Shown: one piece after another, positions 50,794 to 59,572 of the stretch
Layout of the letters: every line of letters begins with the position of its first letter
Numbering within the stretch: position 1 is the stretch's first letter
Origin: Rhodococcus_G sp042879035
Lineage (GTDB): Bacteria; Actinomycetota; Actinomycetes; Mycobacteriales; Mycobacteriaceae
Assembly (NCBI RefSeq): GCF_042879035.1
Contig: NZ_JBIAOU010000010.1
Span: forward strand, 62,001-126,000
DNA length: 64,000 nucleotides
Direction of reading: 5' to 3'
Notes under the pieces: model-generated
What the model was told of the DNA's origin: nothing
Seen by the model: only the letters and a program-made list of their open reading frames with translations
Database searches by the model: none
Made by a program: the position numbers and the translations under genes

Positions 50794-51675
50794 GTGGATC
50801 TGCACCTTGCCGCCTACTTCGTCGCGGTGGTCGACCATGGGGGCATCACCAAGGCAGCGAACGCCCTGTACGTGTCCCAGCCGTCGTTGTCGCAGGCCAT
50901 CCGCACCCTCGAACGCCGCCTCGGCACCACCCTGTTCGACCGCAGCGGCCGGCAGCTCGTCCTGACCGAGGACGGCCGCAAGCTCGACGTCGCCGCACGC
51001 CGCATCCTCGCCGACGTCGAACGCGCCAAGGAACGGGTCGCCGCGGTCCGGGAACTGGACGCCGGCCGTGTCGACGTGATCACCTCGTCGACCTTCTCGA
51101 TCGACCCGATGGTGGGGCTCGCGCGACGATTCCGCGACCGGTTCCCGCACGTGACCGTCCGGATCCACGACGCTCCCGACGGCCTGGGGGTGGTTGCGGG
51201 CCTGCGCCGCGGCGACGCCGAGGTCGGGATCGTCGACCTGGCGACCGACACCGCGAACATGCGTGTGGTCCCTCTCCTGACGCAGGAACTCGTCCTCGCC
51301 GTGCCGCCCGCCCTGGCCGCGGATCTCCCCGATCCGCTTTCGCACGATCTGGTCCGCACACTGCCGCTGATCCTCGAGGTCAGCGGCCGCAGTGGTTCGA
51401 ACCCGCTGCTGACCGTCCTCGGCGACGACGTCCCCGTGGTGGTGGACTGTTCCCATCCCGCGGCGACGTGGGAACTGGTCCGGCGCGGGGCCGGAGTCGC
51501 GATGGCGCCCCGCACGGTCGCCGAGCAGCAGATGCCCGACGCGGTGGTCCGGAGCCTGGATCCGCCGCTGACCCGTCAGGTCGGACTGGTGCTGCGATCG
51601 GGTCCGGCGTCCCCGGCGGCGGAGGCGTTCGTCGCCGCGGCCCTCGGCCACCACAGCGGGACGGTGGCGGGCTGA
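50794..51675 (+). CDS. LysR family regulator 1
   Basis: LysR regulator of 293 aa: HTH at 1-60 (LAAYFVAVVDHGGITKAANALYVSQPSLSQAIRTLERRLG) and a PBP-like effector domain. GTG 50794 gives the usual LysR N-terminus and is preceded by a TACGAT box; an in-frame GTG at 50755, coupled to the thioesterase stop, is the alternative. Ends in TGATG with the second LysR gene, so the two are made together. Confidence 0.87.
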   Translation: MDLHLAAYFVAVVDHGGITKAANALYVSQPSLSQAIRTLERRLGTTLFDRSGRQLVLTEDGRKLDVAARRILADVERAKERVAAVRELDAGRVDVITSSTFSIDPMVGLARRFRDRFPHVTVRIHDAPDGLGVVAGLRRGDAEVGIVDLATDTANMRVVPLLTQELVLAVPPALAADLPDPLSHDLVRTLPLILEVSGRSGSNPLLTVLGDDVPVVVDCSHPAATWELVRRGAGVAMAPRTVAEQQMPDAVVRSLDPPLTRQVGLVLRSGPASPAAEAFVAAALGHHSGTVAG

Positions 51676-52562
51676 TGGAACGCCGCGAACTCGCCTACTT
51701 CCTGTCGGTTGCCGAGCACGAGGGCATCAACGGTGCCGCCGCGGCGCTCGGCGTCGCCCAACCGACGATCTCGCAGGCACTGCGCGGCCTCGAGCGGGAA
51801 CTCGGCGTGCAACTGTTCGTGCGGGTCGGTCGGGGGATGGTGCTCAGTGCGGCGGGCCGCAGCCTGGTGGGCCCGGCGCGGAAGATCCTCCGCGACATCA
51901 CGGCCGTCCAGGACATGCTCGGCGCACTCGGCGGCGGGTTGACGGGCCACCTCGACATCAGCGCGTTTCCGGCGCTCGCACCGGAGGTGGTGCCGTTGGT
52001 CTCGGAGTTCCGGCGCGCCTACCCGGACGTCGTCGTCGGGTTCGGCGAAATGGTCGACGAGTCGACCGCGACCGCGCTGATCCGCGACGGCCACAGTGAG
52101 TTCGTGGTGGCGCACCTGCCGATCGACGACCCGCGGCTCGAGGTGGTGGAGCTCGGCAGGCAGGAGTACTGGCTCGTGTACCCGCCGGACACGATCCTGC
52201 CGGAGGGCTCGATCCCGCTCTCCGACCTGCCCGACATCCCGATGGTGTTCGCGCCCCAGGGGCCTTCGGTCGTGGACGAGATCCAGGAGGCGATCCGGGG
52301 GGCGGGGGTGCGGCTGCACAACTCCGTCCTCGTCGATCATCGCGAGGCGCGGATCCCGATGGTGCTCGCCGGTCTCGGTGGCACGATCATCGAACGGTCC
52401 CAGGCCGAAGCGGTGGCCGACCGGGCGGTGGTCCGCTCGGTGCAGCCGCCGATCACACGGTCGTTCGGCCTGGCCTTCGATCCGGCCACGCTGTCACCGG
52501 TCGGGCAGGCGTTCGCCGAACTGGTGCGTGGCCGGATCGTGGGCGGTGAACCGGAGAACTAG
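51675..52562 (+). CDS. LysR family regulator 2
   Basis: LysR regulator of 295 aa: MERRELAYFLSVAEHEGINGAAAALGVAQPTISQALRGLERELG is the HTH and the effector domain follows (LDISAFPALAPEVVPLVSEFRRAYPDV). Start overlaps the stop of LysR 1. Only about a third of positions appear shared with LysR 1, so they are not a recent duplication. Its TAG stop overlaps, base for base in CTAG, the TAG stop of the convergent SDR gene. Confidence 0.87.
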   Translation: MERRELAYFLSVAEHEGINGAAAALGVAQPTISQALRGLERELGVQLFVRVGRGMVLSAAGRSLVGPARKILRDITAVQDMLGALGGGLTGHLDISAFPALAPEVVPLVSEFRRAYPDVVVGFGEMVDESTATALIRDGHSEFVVAHLPIDDPRLEVVELGRQEYWLVYPPDTILPEGSIPLSDLPDIPMVFAPQGPSVVDEIQEAIRGAGVRLHNSVLVDHREARIPMVLAGLGGTIIERSQAEAVADRAVVRSVQPPITRSFGLAFDPATLSPVGQAFAELVRGRIVGGEPEN

Positions 52563-53323
52563 CGGGGCGCCATCCGGATCGCGCCGTCCAGACGGATCGT
52601 CTCGCCGTTGAGGTAGCCGTTCTCGAGGATCGAGCACGCCAGGTGCCCGAACTCGCTCGCGCTGCCCAACCGCGACGGGTTGGGAACCGACGCCTCGAGG
52701 CCGGCGCGGACGTCCTCGCGCAGACGCGCCAGCAGTGGGGTGTCCATGATGCCGGGGGCGATGGTGTTGACGCGGATGCGCTTGGTGGCCAGGTCGCGGG
52801 CCGCGACGATCGTCATGCCGACGACGCCGCCCTTGGATGCGCTGTAGTTGATCTGCCCGATCTGGCCCTCGAACGCGGCGACCGACGCCGTCATGACGAT
52901 CGCGCCGCGCTCGCCGTCCCGCTCGTCGTGGCGGGCGATGCGCTCGGCACCGAGACGCAGTGCGTTGAACGAGCCGATCAGGTTGAGCTTGACGACGAAC
53001 TCGAAGTCCTCGAGCGAGCCCGCCTTGCCCTCCTTGTCGAGGATGCGCATCTTGCGGCCGGCACCGGCGCAGTGCACGACACCCCGCAGACCGTCCTTCG
53101 CGTCCGCGACGTCGAGGGCGGCGGCGAACTGCTCGGCGTCGGTGATGTCGGCGGCAGCGAACTCGGTCGGTCCACCGAGCTCCTTGGCGGCCGCGGCACC
53201 GTCGGAGGTCGGCAGGTCGATGAGGGTGACCAGCGCACCGGCGTCGACGAGCCGCCGCGCGGTGGCCAGGCCCAGTCCGGAGGCGCCGCCGGTGACGGCG
53301 ACCGAGGTTCCCTTGAGTTCCAT
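52559..53323 (-). CDS. HSD10-like 3-hydroxyacyl-CoA dehydrogenase (SDR)
   Basis: SDR of 254 aa like 17-beta-HSD type 10: TGGASGLGLATARRL for NAD, DLPTSDG after beta-2 (NAD preference), VHCAGAGRKMRI in place of NNAG, Ser in MTASVAAFEGQIGQ, and Y-S-A-S-K. The family oxidises 2-methyl-3-hydroxyacyl-CoAs and hydroxysteroids, fitting a branched-chain or ring acyl-CoA route. ATG 53323. Divergent from the CoA-transferase gene. Confidence 0.87.
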   Translation of the reverse strand: MELKGTSVAVTGGASGLGLATARRLVDAGALVTLIDLPTSDGAAAAKELGGPTEFAAADITDAEQFAAALDVADAKDGLRGVVHCAGAGRKMRILDKEGKAGSLEDFEFVVKLNLIGSFNALRLGAERIARHDERDGERGAIVMTASVAAFEGQIGQINYSASKGGVVGMTIVAARDLATKRIRVNTIAPGIMDTPLLARLREDVRAGLEASVPNPSRLGSASEFGHLACSILENGYLNGETIRLDGAIRMAPR

Positions 53324-53625
53324 TGCTGTGCCATGCCTTTCGAAAGTCTCAGCGGTGACGTGATGCCGCGGCCTCGGCGGCGGGGTGACACCGCGCTGTG
53401 ACATCGACACAAACACGCGCGGACCGGGACCGGCAAGAACTTTCCACGAATGGGCGATATAGGCGAAGACTATGCAGTCGTACCGTCTGTCGGCTCGCGC
53501 CATTGGCTCGCGCTAATCCGCTCATAGGCAAGTGTGTGGGGGCAAGCGGGAGATATCGGTGCACGATGGACGGGGCACGTTTCACGTCGGACGTGCCGAC
53601 CGCCTCAGCCAAGGAGAGTGTCCAG
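53324..53625. promoter_or_regulatory. divergent region with LysR-type box
   Basis: 302 bp between the HSD10-like (-) and CoA-transferase (+) genes. ATAG-N7-CTAT at 53459-53473 contains a T-N11-A LysR box (T53460, A53472) within dyad symmetry. The two LysR genes lie 1-2.5 kb away. AAGGAG (53611-53616) is the ribosome-binding site of the CoA-transferase. No gene is supported inside. Confidence 0.5.
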
Positions 53626-54897
53626 GTGACCCACCCGCCCACCCCGGCCGGACTGCCGCTGGCCGGCACCCGCATCGTCGAAGTGTCGAGCTTCGTCGCT
53701 GTGCCGCTCGCCGGGATGACCCTCGGCCAGCTCGGTGCCGAGGTGACCCGCGTCGACCCGATCGGTGGCGCCGCCGACTACCGCCGGTGGCCGTTGACGG
53801 AGGACGGTGAGTCCATCTACTGGGCGAGCTTGAACAAGGGCAAGCGGTCTCTGGCGGCCAACTTCCGCGATCCCGAGGCGCAGGCCCTGATCGCCGACCT
53901 GATCGTCGACGCCGGTGTGCTGGTGACCAACGCGGCCGGGCGCGACTGGCTGGACTTCGACGTGCTCGCTGCGCGGCGCCCGGACCTGATCCACGTACAG
54001 CTGCTCGGGCGCGCGGACGGCGGCGGGGCCGTCGACTACACCGTCAACGCCGCGACGGGCTTCCCACTCGCCACCGGGCCGGTGGGAATCTCCGGTCCGG
54101 TCAACCACCTGCTGCCCGCATGGGACGTCGCCGCCGGTTTGTACACGGCGTTGGCGGTCGCGTCCGCGGTGCGCCGGAGGGAGGCCACCGGCGCGGGAGC
54201 GCGCGTCGTGCTGCCCCTCGAAGACGTGGCACTCGCCACCGTCGGCAACCTCGGGTACCTCGGGGAAGCGCAGTTCGGCGGCCCCGACCGCGAACGGCTC
54301 GGCACCTCGGTCTACGGCACGTACGGCACCGACGTCGTCACCTCCGACGGGGTACGTTTCATGCTCGCCGCCATGACGACGCGGCACTTCAACGACCTTG
54401 CGGCACTGACCGGAACGACGGAGGCGATCAAGTCGCTCGAATGCGCGCTGGGCGTGGACTTCGGTGACGAGGGCACCCGGTTCCGGCACCGCGAGACCCT
54501 GGGTGGACTGTTCCGTTCCTGGTTCGTCGAGCACACCGCGGAGGAGGCGCACGCCGCGCTGGCGGCGAGTTCGGTGCTGTTCGAGCGGTACCGGACGTTC
54601 CGCGAACTGGCCGTCGACCCGCTGGTGACCGACAACCCGATGTTCAGCGTGGTCGATCAGCCCCGGATCGGTGCGCATCTCGCGCCCGGGCTGCCGATGT
54701 CGATCGACGGACGTCACACCGCCCCCCAGCCCGCCCCGGCGAACGGCGACGACACCGCCGACGTCCTCGCAGAACGCCTCGGCATCGACACCGACCGACT
54801 CGCCGATCTCACCGCCCGCGGCGTCATCCGGACCGCAACCTCGGACCCGCACAACCGCCCCGTGGCTTCCACCGATCAGAAGGACCCCAACGCATGA
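53626..54897 (+). CDS. family III CoA-transferase (CaiB/BaiF)
   Basis: CoA-transferase of 423 aa. GTRIVEVSSFVAVPLAGMTLGQLGAEVTRVDP is the CoA-binding start; D167 in LLPAWDVAAGLYTAL matches the catalytic Asp169 of formyl-CoA transferase. It probably activates the pathway acid using succinyl- or acyl-CoA as donor. GTG 53626 is chosen for AAGGAG 9 nt upstream; an ATG at 53566 is possible. The ATGA overlap with the next gene shows coupling to acyl-CoA dehydrogenase. Confidence 0.86.
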   Translation: MTHPPTPAGLPLAGTRIVEVSSFVAVPLAGMTLGQLGAEVTRVDPIGGAADYRRWPLTEDGESIYWASLNKGKRSLAANFRDPEAQALIADLIVDAGVLVTNAAGRDWLDFDVLAARRPDLIHVQLLGRADGGGAVDYTVNAATGFPLATGPVGISGPVNHLLPAWDVAAGLYTALAVASAVRRREATGAGARVVLPLEDVALATVGNLGYLGEAQFGGPDRERLGTSVYGTYGTDVVTSDGVRFMLAAMTTRHFNDLAALTGTTEAIKSLECALGVDFGDEGTRFRHRETLGGLFRSWFVEHTAEEAHAALAASSVLFERYRTFRELAVDPLVTDNPMFSVVDQPRIGAHLAPGLPMSIDGRHTAPQPAPANGDDTADVLAERLGIDTDRLADLTARGVIRTATSDPHNRPVASTDQKDPNA

Positions 54898-56084
54898 CCC
54901 GGCTCGCCCAGACTCCCGGACTCACCGAATTCCAGTCCGACATCCTCGCCAACGTGCGGACATTCGTGGACAAGGAGATCATCCCGAACGCGCAGGAACT
55001 CGAGCACGGCGACGTCTACCCGCAGGAGATCGTCGACCAGATGCGGGAGATGGGCCTGTTCGGCCTGATGATCCCCGAGGAGTACGGCGGACTCGGCGAG
55101 TCGCTGCTCACCTACGCCCTGTGCGTCGAGGAACTCGCCCGCGGCTGGATGAGCATCTCCGGTGTCATCAACACCCACTTCATCGTCTCGTACATGATCC
55201 GCCAGCACGGCACCGAGGCGCAGAAGCAGCACTACCTGCCGCGCCTGGCGACCGGCGAGCTCCGCGGCGCGTTCTCGATGTCCGAGCCCGAACTCGGCTC
55301 CGACGTCGCCGCGATCCGCACCCGCGCCACCCGGGACGGCGACGGCTACGTCATCAACGGCCAGAAGATGTGGCTGACCAACGGTGCCAGCTCCACTCTC
55401 GTTGCGGCTCTGGTCAAGACCGAAGAGGGTGCCGACAAGGCGCACAAGAACCTGACCACCTTCCTGATCGAGAAGCCCGCCGGCTTCGGTGAGGTCGTCC
55501 CCGGGATCACCATCCCCGGGAAGATCGACAAGATGGGCTACAAGGGCATCGACACCACCGAGCTGGTCTTCGACGGCTACCGCGCCTCCGCCGACGACAT
55601 CCTCGGCGGCACACCGGGTCTCGGGTTCGGTCACATGATGGACGGTGTCGAGGTGGGCCGGGTCAACGTCTCCGCCCGTGCGTGCGGCGTCGCGATTCGC
55701 GCGTTCGAGCTCGCCGCGCGATACGCCCAGCAGCGCAAGACCTTCGGCAAGGCGATCGTCGACCACCAGGCGATCTCGTTCAAGCTGGCCGAGATGGCGA
55801 CGAAGGTCGAAGCCGCTCACCTGATGATGGTGAACGCGGCCCGGCTCAAGGACTCCGGCGAACGCAACGACGTCGCGGCGGGGATGGCGAAGTACCTCGC
55901 CAGCGAATACTGCTCCGAGGTGACGCAGGAGAGCTTCCGCATCCACGGCGGTTACGGATACTCCAAGGAGTACGAGATCGAACGCCTGATGCGCGAGGCT
56001 CCGTTCCTGCTCATCGGCGAGGGCACCAGCGAGATCCAGAAGACGATCATCAGCAAGGGCGTGCTGCGCAGCTACAAGATCTAG
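54894..56084 (+). CDS. acyl-CoA dehydrogenase
   Basis: FAD enzyme of 396 aa. AFSMSEPELGSDVAAIRTRA is the FAD signature, RKTFGKAIVDHQAISFKLAEMATKVEAA the dimer helix region and GYSKEYEIERLMREAPFLLIGEGTSEIQ holds the catalytic Glu (GEGTSEI). By position it oxidises the CoA ester made by the upstream CoA-transferase, with which it overlaps by 4 bp. Confidence 0.88.
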   Translation: MTRLAQTPGLTEFQSDILANVRTFVDKEIIPNAQELEHGDVYPQEIVDQMREMGLFGLMIPEEYGGLGESLLTYALCVEELARGWMSISGVINTHFIVSYMIRQHGTEAQKQHYLPRLATGELRGAFSMSEPELGSDVAAIRTRATRDGDGYVINGQKMWLTNGASSTLVAALVKTEEGADKAHKNLTTFLIEKPAGFGEVVPGITIPGKIDKMGYKGIDTTELVFDGYRASADDILGGTPGLGFGHMMDGVEVGRVNVSARACGVAIRAFELAARYAQQRKTFGKAIVDHQAISFKLAEMATKVEAAHLMMVNAARLKDSGERNDVAAGMAKYLASEYCSEVTQESFRIHGGYGYSKEYEIERLMREAPFLLIGEGTSEIQKTIISKGVLRSYKI

Positions 56085-56199
56085 GCATCGCGCACGCCTC
56101 CACGAGGACACCCGGGTCAGCAGGATCTACGGTGACACCAGCGAGGTGACGACGATCATCTCCGAGGACCTGGACCTGTGGACACGCCGGAAGGACGTC

Positions 56200-57342
56200 A
56201 TGCACACACCGCTGGTTCCGAGTGCCACCGCGCCCGAGCCCGCCACGGAAGCCCTCCGTGCAGAGGTCCGCGCATTCCTGCATGACCGGATCGACGCCGG
56301 GTCCTTCACACCCGGCGTCGACACCTGGCTCACCCGGTGGGATCCGGCCTTCACCCGCGCTCTCGCCGAGCGCGGGTGGGTCGGGATGACCATCCCCGTC
56401 GAGTACGGCGGGCACGGCCGCACCTTCATGGAGCGGTTCGTGGTCACCGAGGAACTGCTCGCGGTCGGCGCGCCGGTCGCCGCCCAGTGGGTCGCGGACC
56501 GGCAGGCGGCGCCGTCACTGCTGAAGTTCGGCACCGAGGAGCAGAAGCAGCGCTTCCTTCCCCGCATCGCGCGCGGTGAGATCTGCTGGGCCATCGGCAT
56601 GTCCGAACCGGAGTCCGGCTCCGACCTGGCGAGTGTGCGGACGAAGGCCGTGCGGGTGGACGGCGGCTGGTCGATCACCGGGACCAAGCTGTGGACGTCC
56701 GGCGCGCATCACGCGGACGCGTTCTTCGCGCTCGCGAGGTCGGCACCGCTCGACACCGCGCACCGCCACGCCGGGCTGAGCCAGTTCATCGTGCTGCTCG
56801 ACTCCCCCGGCGTGACGATCCGGCCGATCCTGTCGATGTCCGGCGATCACCACTTCAACGAGGTGCAGCTCGACGGGGTGTTCGTGCCGGACGACCTGGT
56901 GCTCGGCACCATCGGCGAGGGCTGGGCGCAGGTTACCTCCGAGCTCGGATTCGAACGCAGTGGCCCGGAACGGTTCCTGTCCACCTTCACCCTGCTCGCC
57001 GCGACGATCGACGAGATCGCGACCGGCCGGATTCCCGCGGACGCACGCGTCGGTGCCCTGGTGGGTCGCCTCGTCGGACTGCACCACATGTCGACCGCCG
57101 TGTCCGAGGCACTCGAACGCCGGGAGAACGCGGACGTCGCGGCGTCGGTGGTGAAGGTTCTCGGCACCGCCACCGAAGGCGACATCGCGGACCTCGCCGA
57201 CGAACTCGGCGGCGAGAGCGCGTCGCCCGAGTACGCGGCGCTCGTCGCGGCGGGCGCGATGCAGCGGCCGGGTTTCACGCTGCGCGGCGGAACGAGCGAG
57301 ATTCTGCGCGGAGTCATCGCGCGAGGACTGGGGATGCGGTGA
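56200..57342 (+). CDS. acyl-CoA dehydrogenase, probable large subunit of a heteromer
   Basis: Acyl-CoA dehydrogenase of 380 aa with CWAIGMSEPESGSDLASVRTKAV (FAD) and C-terminal FTLRGGTSEILRGVIARGLG. The YEGT Glu position is Gly (RGGTSEI), so the base must lie elsewhere or in the partner. Start ATG 56200 is preferred (GGAAGG 5 nt upstream); a GTG at 56146 would add 18 residues. Its stop overlaps the next gene (GTGA). Such pairs form alpha2-beta2 dehydrogenases for steroid and other bulky thioesters in actinobacteria. Confidence 0.85.
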   Translation: MHTPLVPSATAPEPATEALRAEVRAFLHDRIDAGSFTPGVDTWLTRWDPAFTRALAERGWVGMTIPVEYGGHGRTFMERFVVTEELLAVGAPVAAQWVADRQAAPSLLKFGTEEQKQRFLPRIARGEICWAIGMSEPESGSDLASVRTKAVRVDGGWSITGTKLWTSGAHHADAFFALARSAPLDTAHRHAGLSQFIVLLDSPGVTIRPILSMSGDHHFNEVQLDGVFVPDDLVLGTIGEGWAQVTSELGFERSGPERFLSTFTLLAATIDEIATGRIPADARVGALVGRLVGLHHMSTAVSEALERRENADVAASVVKVLGTATEGDIADLADELGGESASPEYAALVAAGAMQRPGFTLRGGTSEILRGVIARGLGMR

Positions 57343-58352
57343 GCGACGAACTGGACGACCTGACCCGGATGCTCGACCAGGTCTTCGAGACCACCGGTCC
57401 GACCGCGGAATTCGATCGCGGTCTGTGGACGACGCTCAGCGAACTCGGCCTCACCCGGCTGACCGCCGGCGAGGAGTCCGGGGGCAGCGGCGCCGGCTGG
57501 CCCGAGGCCGCGGTACTGCTCGCAGCGTCCGGGGCGAGCGCGGCTCCGGTCCCCCTCGCCGAGAACGACCTGCTCGCGGGGTGGCTCGCCGACACCGCCG
57601 AACTTTCCGCCGACCCCGCCGCGGTGCGCACCGTCGCGGTCCTCGGCACCGACGGAGTCGCGGACCGGGTGCCGTGGGCGCGGGACGCCGACACGATGGT
57701 CGTGCTGTGGCCGGCCGGCGACGGCTGGCGGGTCGCGGAGGTCGCGCGCACCGACGTCGGCCTCACCGAGGCAGCGAACCTCGCCGGCGAGCCGCGGGAC
57801 CGGGTCGTCGTGGACCTCGCCGCACTGGACGGCGTCGCGGTCCCGGGCACGGTCGCCCGGGAACTGCACCTGCGCGGCGCCCTGTCGCGCGCGCTGGCGA
57901 TGACCGGGGCGTCGGGCCGGGTGCTCGACATCGTCGTCGAGCACACCACCACCCGCGCCCAGTTCGGCCGGCCGGTGGCCGCGTTCCAGGCGGTACAGCA
58001 CCTGGTCGCGGACATCGCCACCGGCGACGCCCTCGGCCGCGCCGCGGCCGAAGCCGCGGTGTCCGCCGTGATGGAACACGGATTCGACTCCACTGCAACC
58101 GAGTTCGCGATCGCCGCGGCCCGGTCCTGCGTCGGCCACGCGGCCTCGACCACCGTCCGCAACGCCCACCAGGCCATGGGCGCGATCGGCTTCACCGCCG
58201 AACACTCCCTGCACCGGTTCACCAACCGACTCCTGTCCTGGCGCGGTGACTTCGGGTCGGTGCGGTCCTGGGACGACGCCCTGACCGCGGCCGCGGCCGC
58301 CGCAGGCGGGGACGGACTGTGGCCGCTGATCACCGGCGGGCACAGGCCCTGA
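57339..58352 (+). CDS. acyl-CoA dehydrogenase-like small partner subunit
   Basis: Protein of 337 aa, shorter than a normal acyl-CoA dehydrogenase. The C-terminal helical domain is recognisable (EHTTTRAQFGRPVAAFQAVQHLVADIA, HQAMGAIGFTAEHSLHRFTNRLLSWRGDFGS), but the N-terminal domain is reduced and the middle beta-domain FAD signature is lost. Typical of the second subunit in FadE heterotetramers. GTG 57339 is coupled to the previous stop. No clear terminator in the 115 bp to the convergent gene. Confidence 0.83.
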   Translation: MSDELDDLTRMLDQVFETTGPTAEFDRGLWTTLSELGLTRLTAGEESGGSGAGWPEAAVLLAASGASAAPVPLAENDLLAGWLADTAELSADPAAVRTVAVLGTDGVADRVPWARDADTMVVLWPAGDGWRVAEVARTDVGLTEAANLAGEPRDRVVVDLAALDGVAVPGTVARELHLRGALSRALAMTGASGRVLDIVVEHTTTRAQFGRPVAAFQAVQHLVADIATGDALGRAAAEAAVSAVMEHGFDSTATEFAIAAARSCVGHAASTTVRNAHQAMGAIGFTAEHSLHRFTNRLLSWRGDFGSVRSWDDALTAAAAAAGGDGLWPLITGGHRP

Positions 58353-58467
58353 CGCTCGGCGCGCCGCGCACGCCGCCCGGAGCACACTCGGTCAGGCCGG
58401 ACATCATGGTGCGTGCCGCCTTCTCACACACCGTGACGTCACGGTTCCTTCTCGGGCCTCTCGTCGT

Positions 58468-59538
58468 TCAGCTGACGAACAGACTCTTCCACCGCGCGCG
58501 GTAGGCGTCGACCGACTCCGGAGTCAGCTTGCTCAGGTCCTGTTGCGCCACCCGATCGACGGTCGCGACCGCTCCCTCGACGTCGGGCAGCACCGACGCC
58601 GTCTTCCGGGTGTACGCGGTCTGCCCCGCGGGTGTCACGAGGAAGTTCGCCAGCAGCTGCGCCGCATTCGGATGCGGCGCCGCAGTGAGTACGGACGTGT
58701 AGAAGCGTGCACCCCAGAGCTTCTCGGGGACACCGAAGTCGACGGGAGCGCCGTCCGCGACCTCGTCGGTCAGTGCCCCGGAGAACCCGGCGGCGACTTC
58801 GCCGGACGTCAGTGCCTGCGCGATCGGCAGGATGCCCGGATAGACTCGTGGCTGTTGCGCCGCGAGCCGCTCCAGGAAGTTCGGGCCGTAGTTCGACTCC
58901 AAGTACTGGTAGAAGTCGACCTGTGACGCCGACACCGGCTCCTGGATGCCCACCTTCCCGCCGGCGAGTTCCGGGTCGAGCAGATCGTCGATGGTGGTCA
59001 GACCGTCCGGCAGGCGGTCGGTGTTCCACCCGAAGGCCACGATGGCCGCGGCCGTCGCGAACGAGTGGTCGTCGATGAAGTTGACGTCACGGTGATACTC
59101 CGCTGTGTCGAACGCGGGCCCGACGGGGACAGCGAACCGCCCGGCTTCTCCCCCCGACCGGACCCATCCGACCCCGGTCTGCGAGACCACGTCGGCGACA
59201 ACGTTTCCCGTCGTCCACTCCGCACCCAGCTTGGACTGCAGATTCGCCTCGACGTCACGCACCACGTTCACGGTGATGCCGTACGCCTCCTCGAACCGCC
59301 GCGCCACCTCCTCGTTCTGGGCTGTGTTCTGAGCGGAGTAGAAGGTGACCGAGCCCTCCTGCTCGGCCTTGTCGACGATGTCCTGCCACGCCGCGTCGCC
59401 CGTCGGGCCGAAGTCGGCGGCCGCACCGGAGGTCGGCGCCGGATCGTCGGCGCCGCCGCACGCGACCACGGAGGCGCTCAGGGCGAGCGCCGCGATCGAC
59501 GCGGTCAGGACACGGCGCAAGTGAGCGCGAAGCCGCAT
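58468..59538 (-). CDS. orphan extracellular solute-binding lipoprotein (family 1)
   Basis: Lipoprotein of 356 aa: signal MRLRAHLRRVLTASIAALALSASVVAC with the lipid Cys, then an iron/thiamine/polyamine-type binding fold (GSVTFYSAQNTAQNEEVARRFEEAYGITVNVVRD; AIVAFGWNTDRLPDG; SGALTDEVADG). No permease or ATPase gene is nearby, so it must share a transporter or act alone. It is the last gene of the P450 operon, 34 bp after the SDR gene, suggesting it binds that pathway's substrate. Confidence 0.83.
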   Translation of the reverse strand: MRLRAHLRRVLTASIAALALSASVVACGGADDPAPTSGAAADFGPTGDAAWQDIVDKAEQEGSVTFYSAQNTAQNEEVARRFEEAYGITVNVVRDVEANLQSKLGAEWTTGNVVADVVSQTGVGWVRSGGEAGRFAVPVGPAFDTAEYHRDVNFIDDHSFATAAAIVAFGWNTDRLPDGLTTIDDLLDPELAGGKVGIQEPVSASQVDFYQYLESNYGPNFLERLAAQQPRVYPGILPIAQALTSGEVAAGFSGALTDEVADGAPVDFGVPEKLWGARFYTSVLTAAPHPNAAQLLANFLVTPAGQTAYTRKTASVLPDVEGAVATVDRVAQQDLSKLTPESVDAYRARWKSLFVS

Positions 59539-59572
59539 GGTACGAATGCCTTTCTGCTGGAATGGTGGCGGG

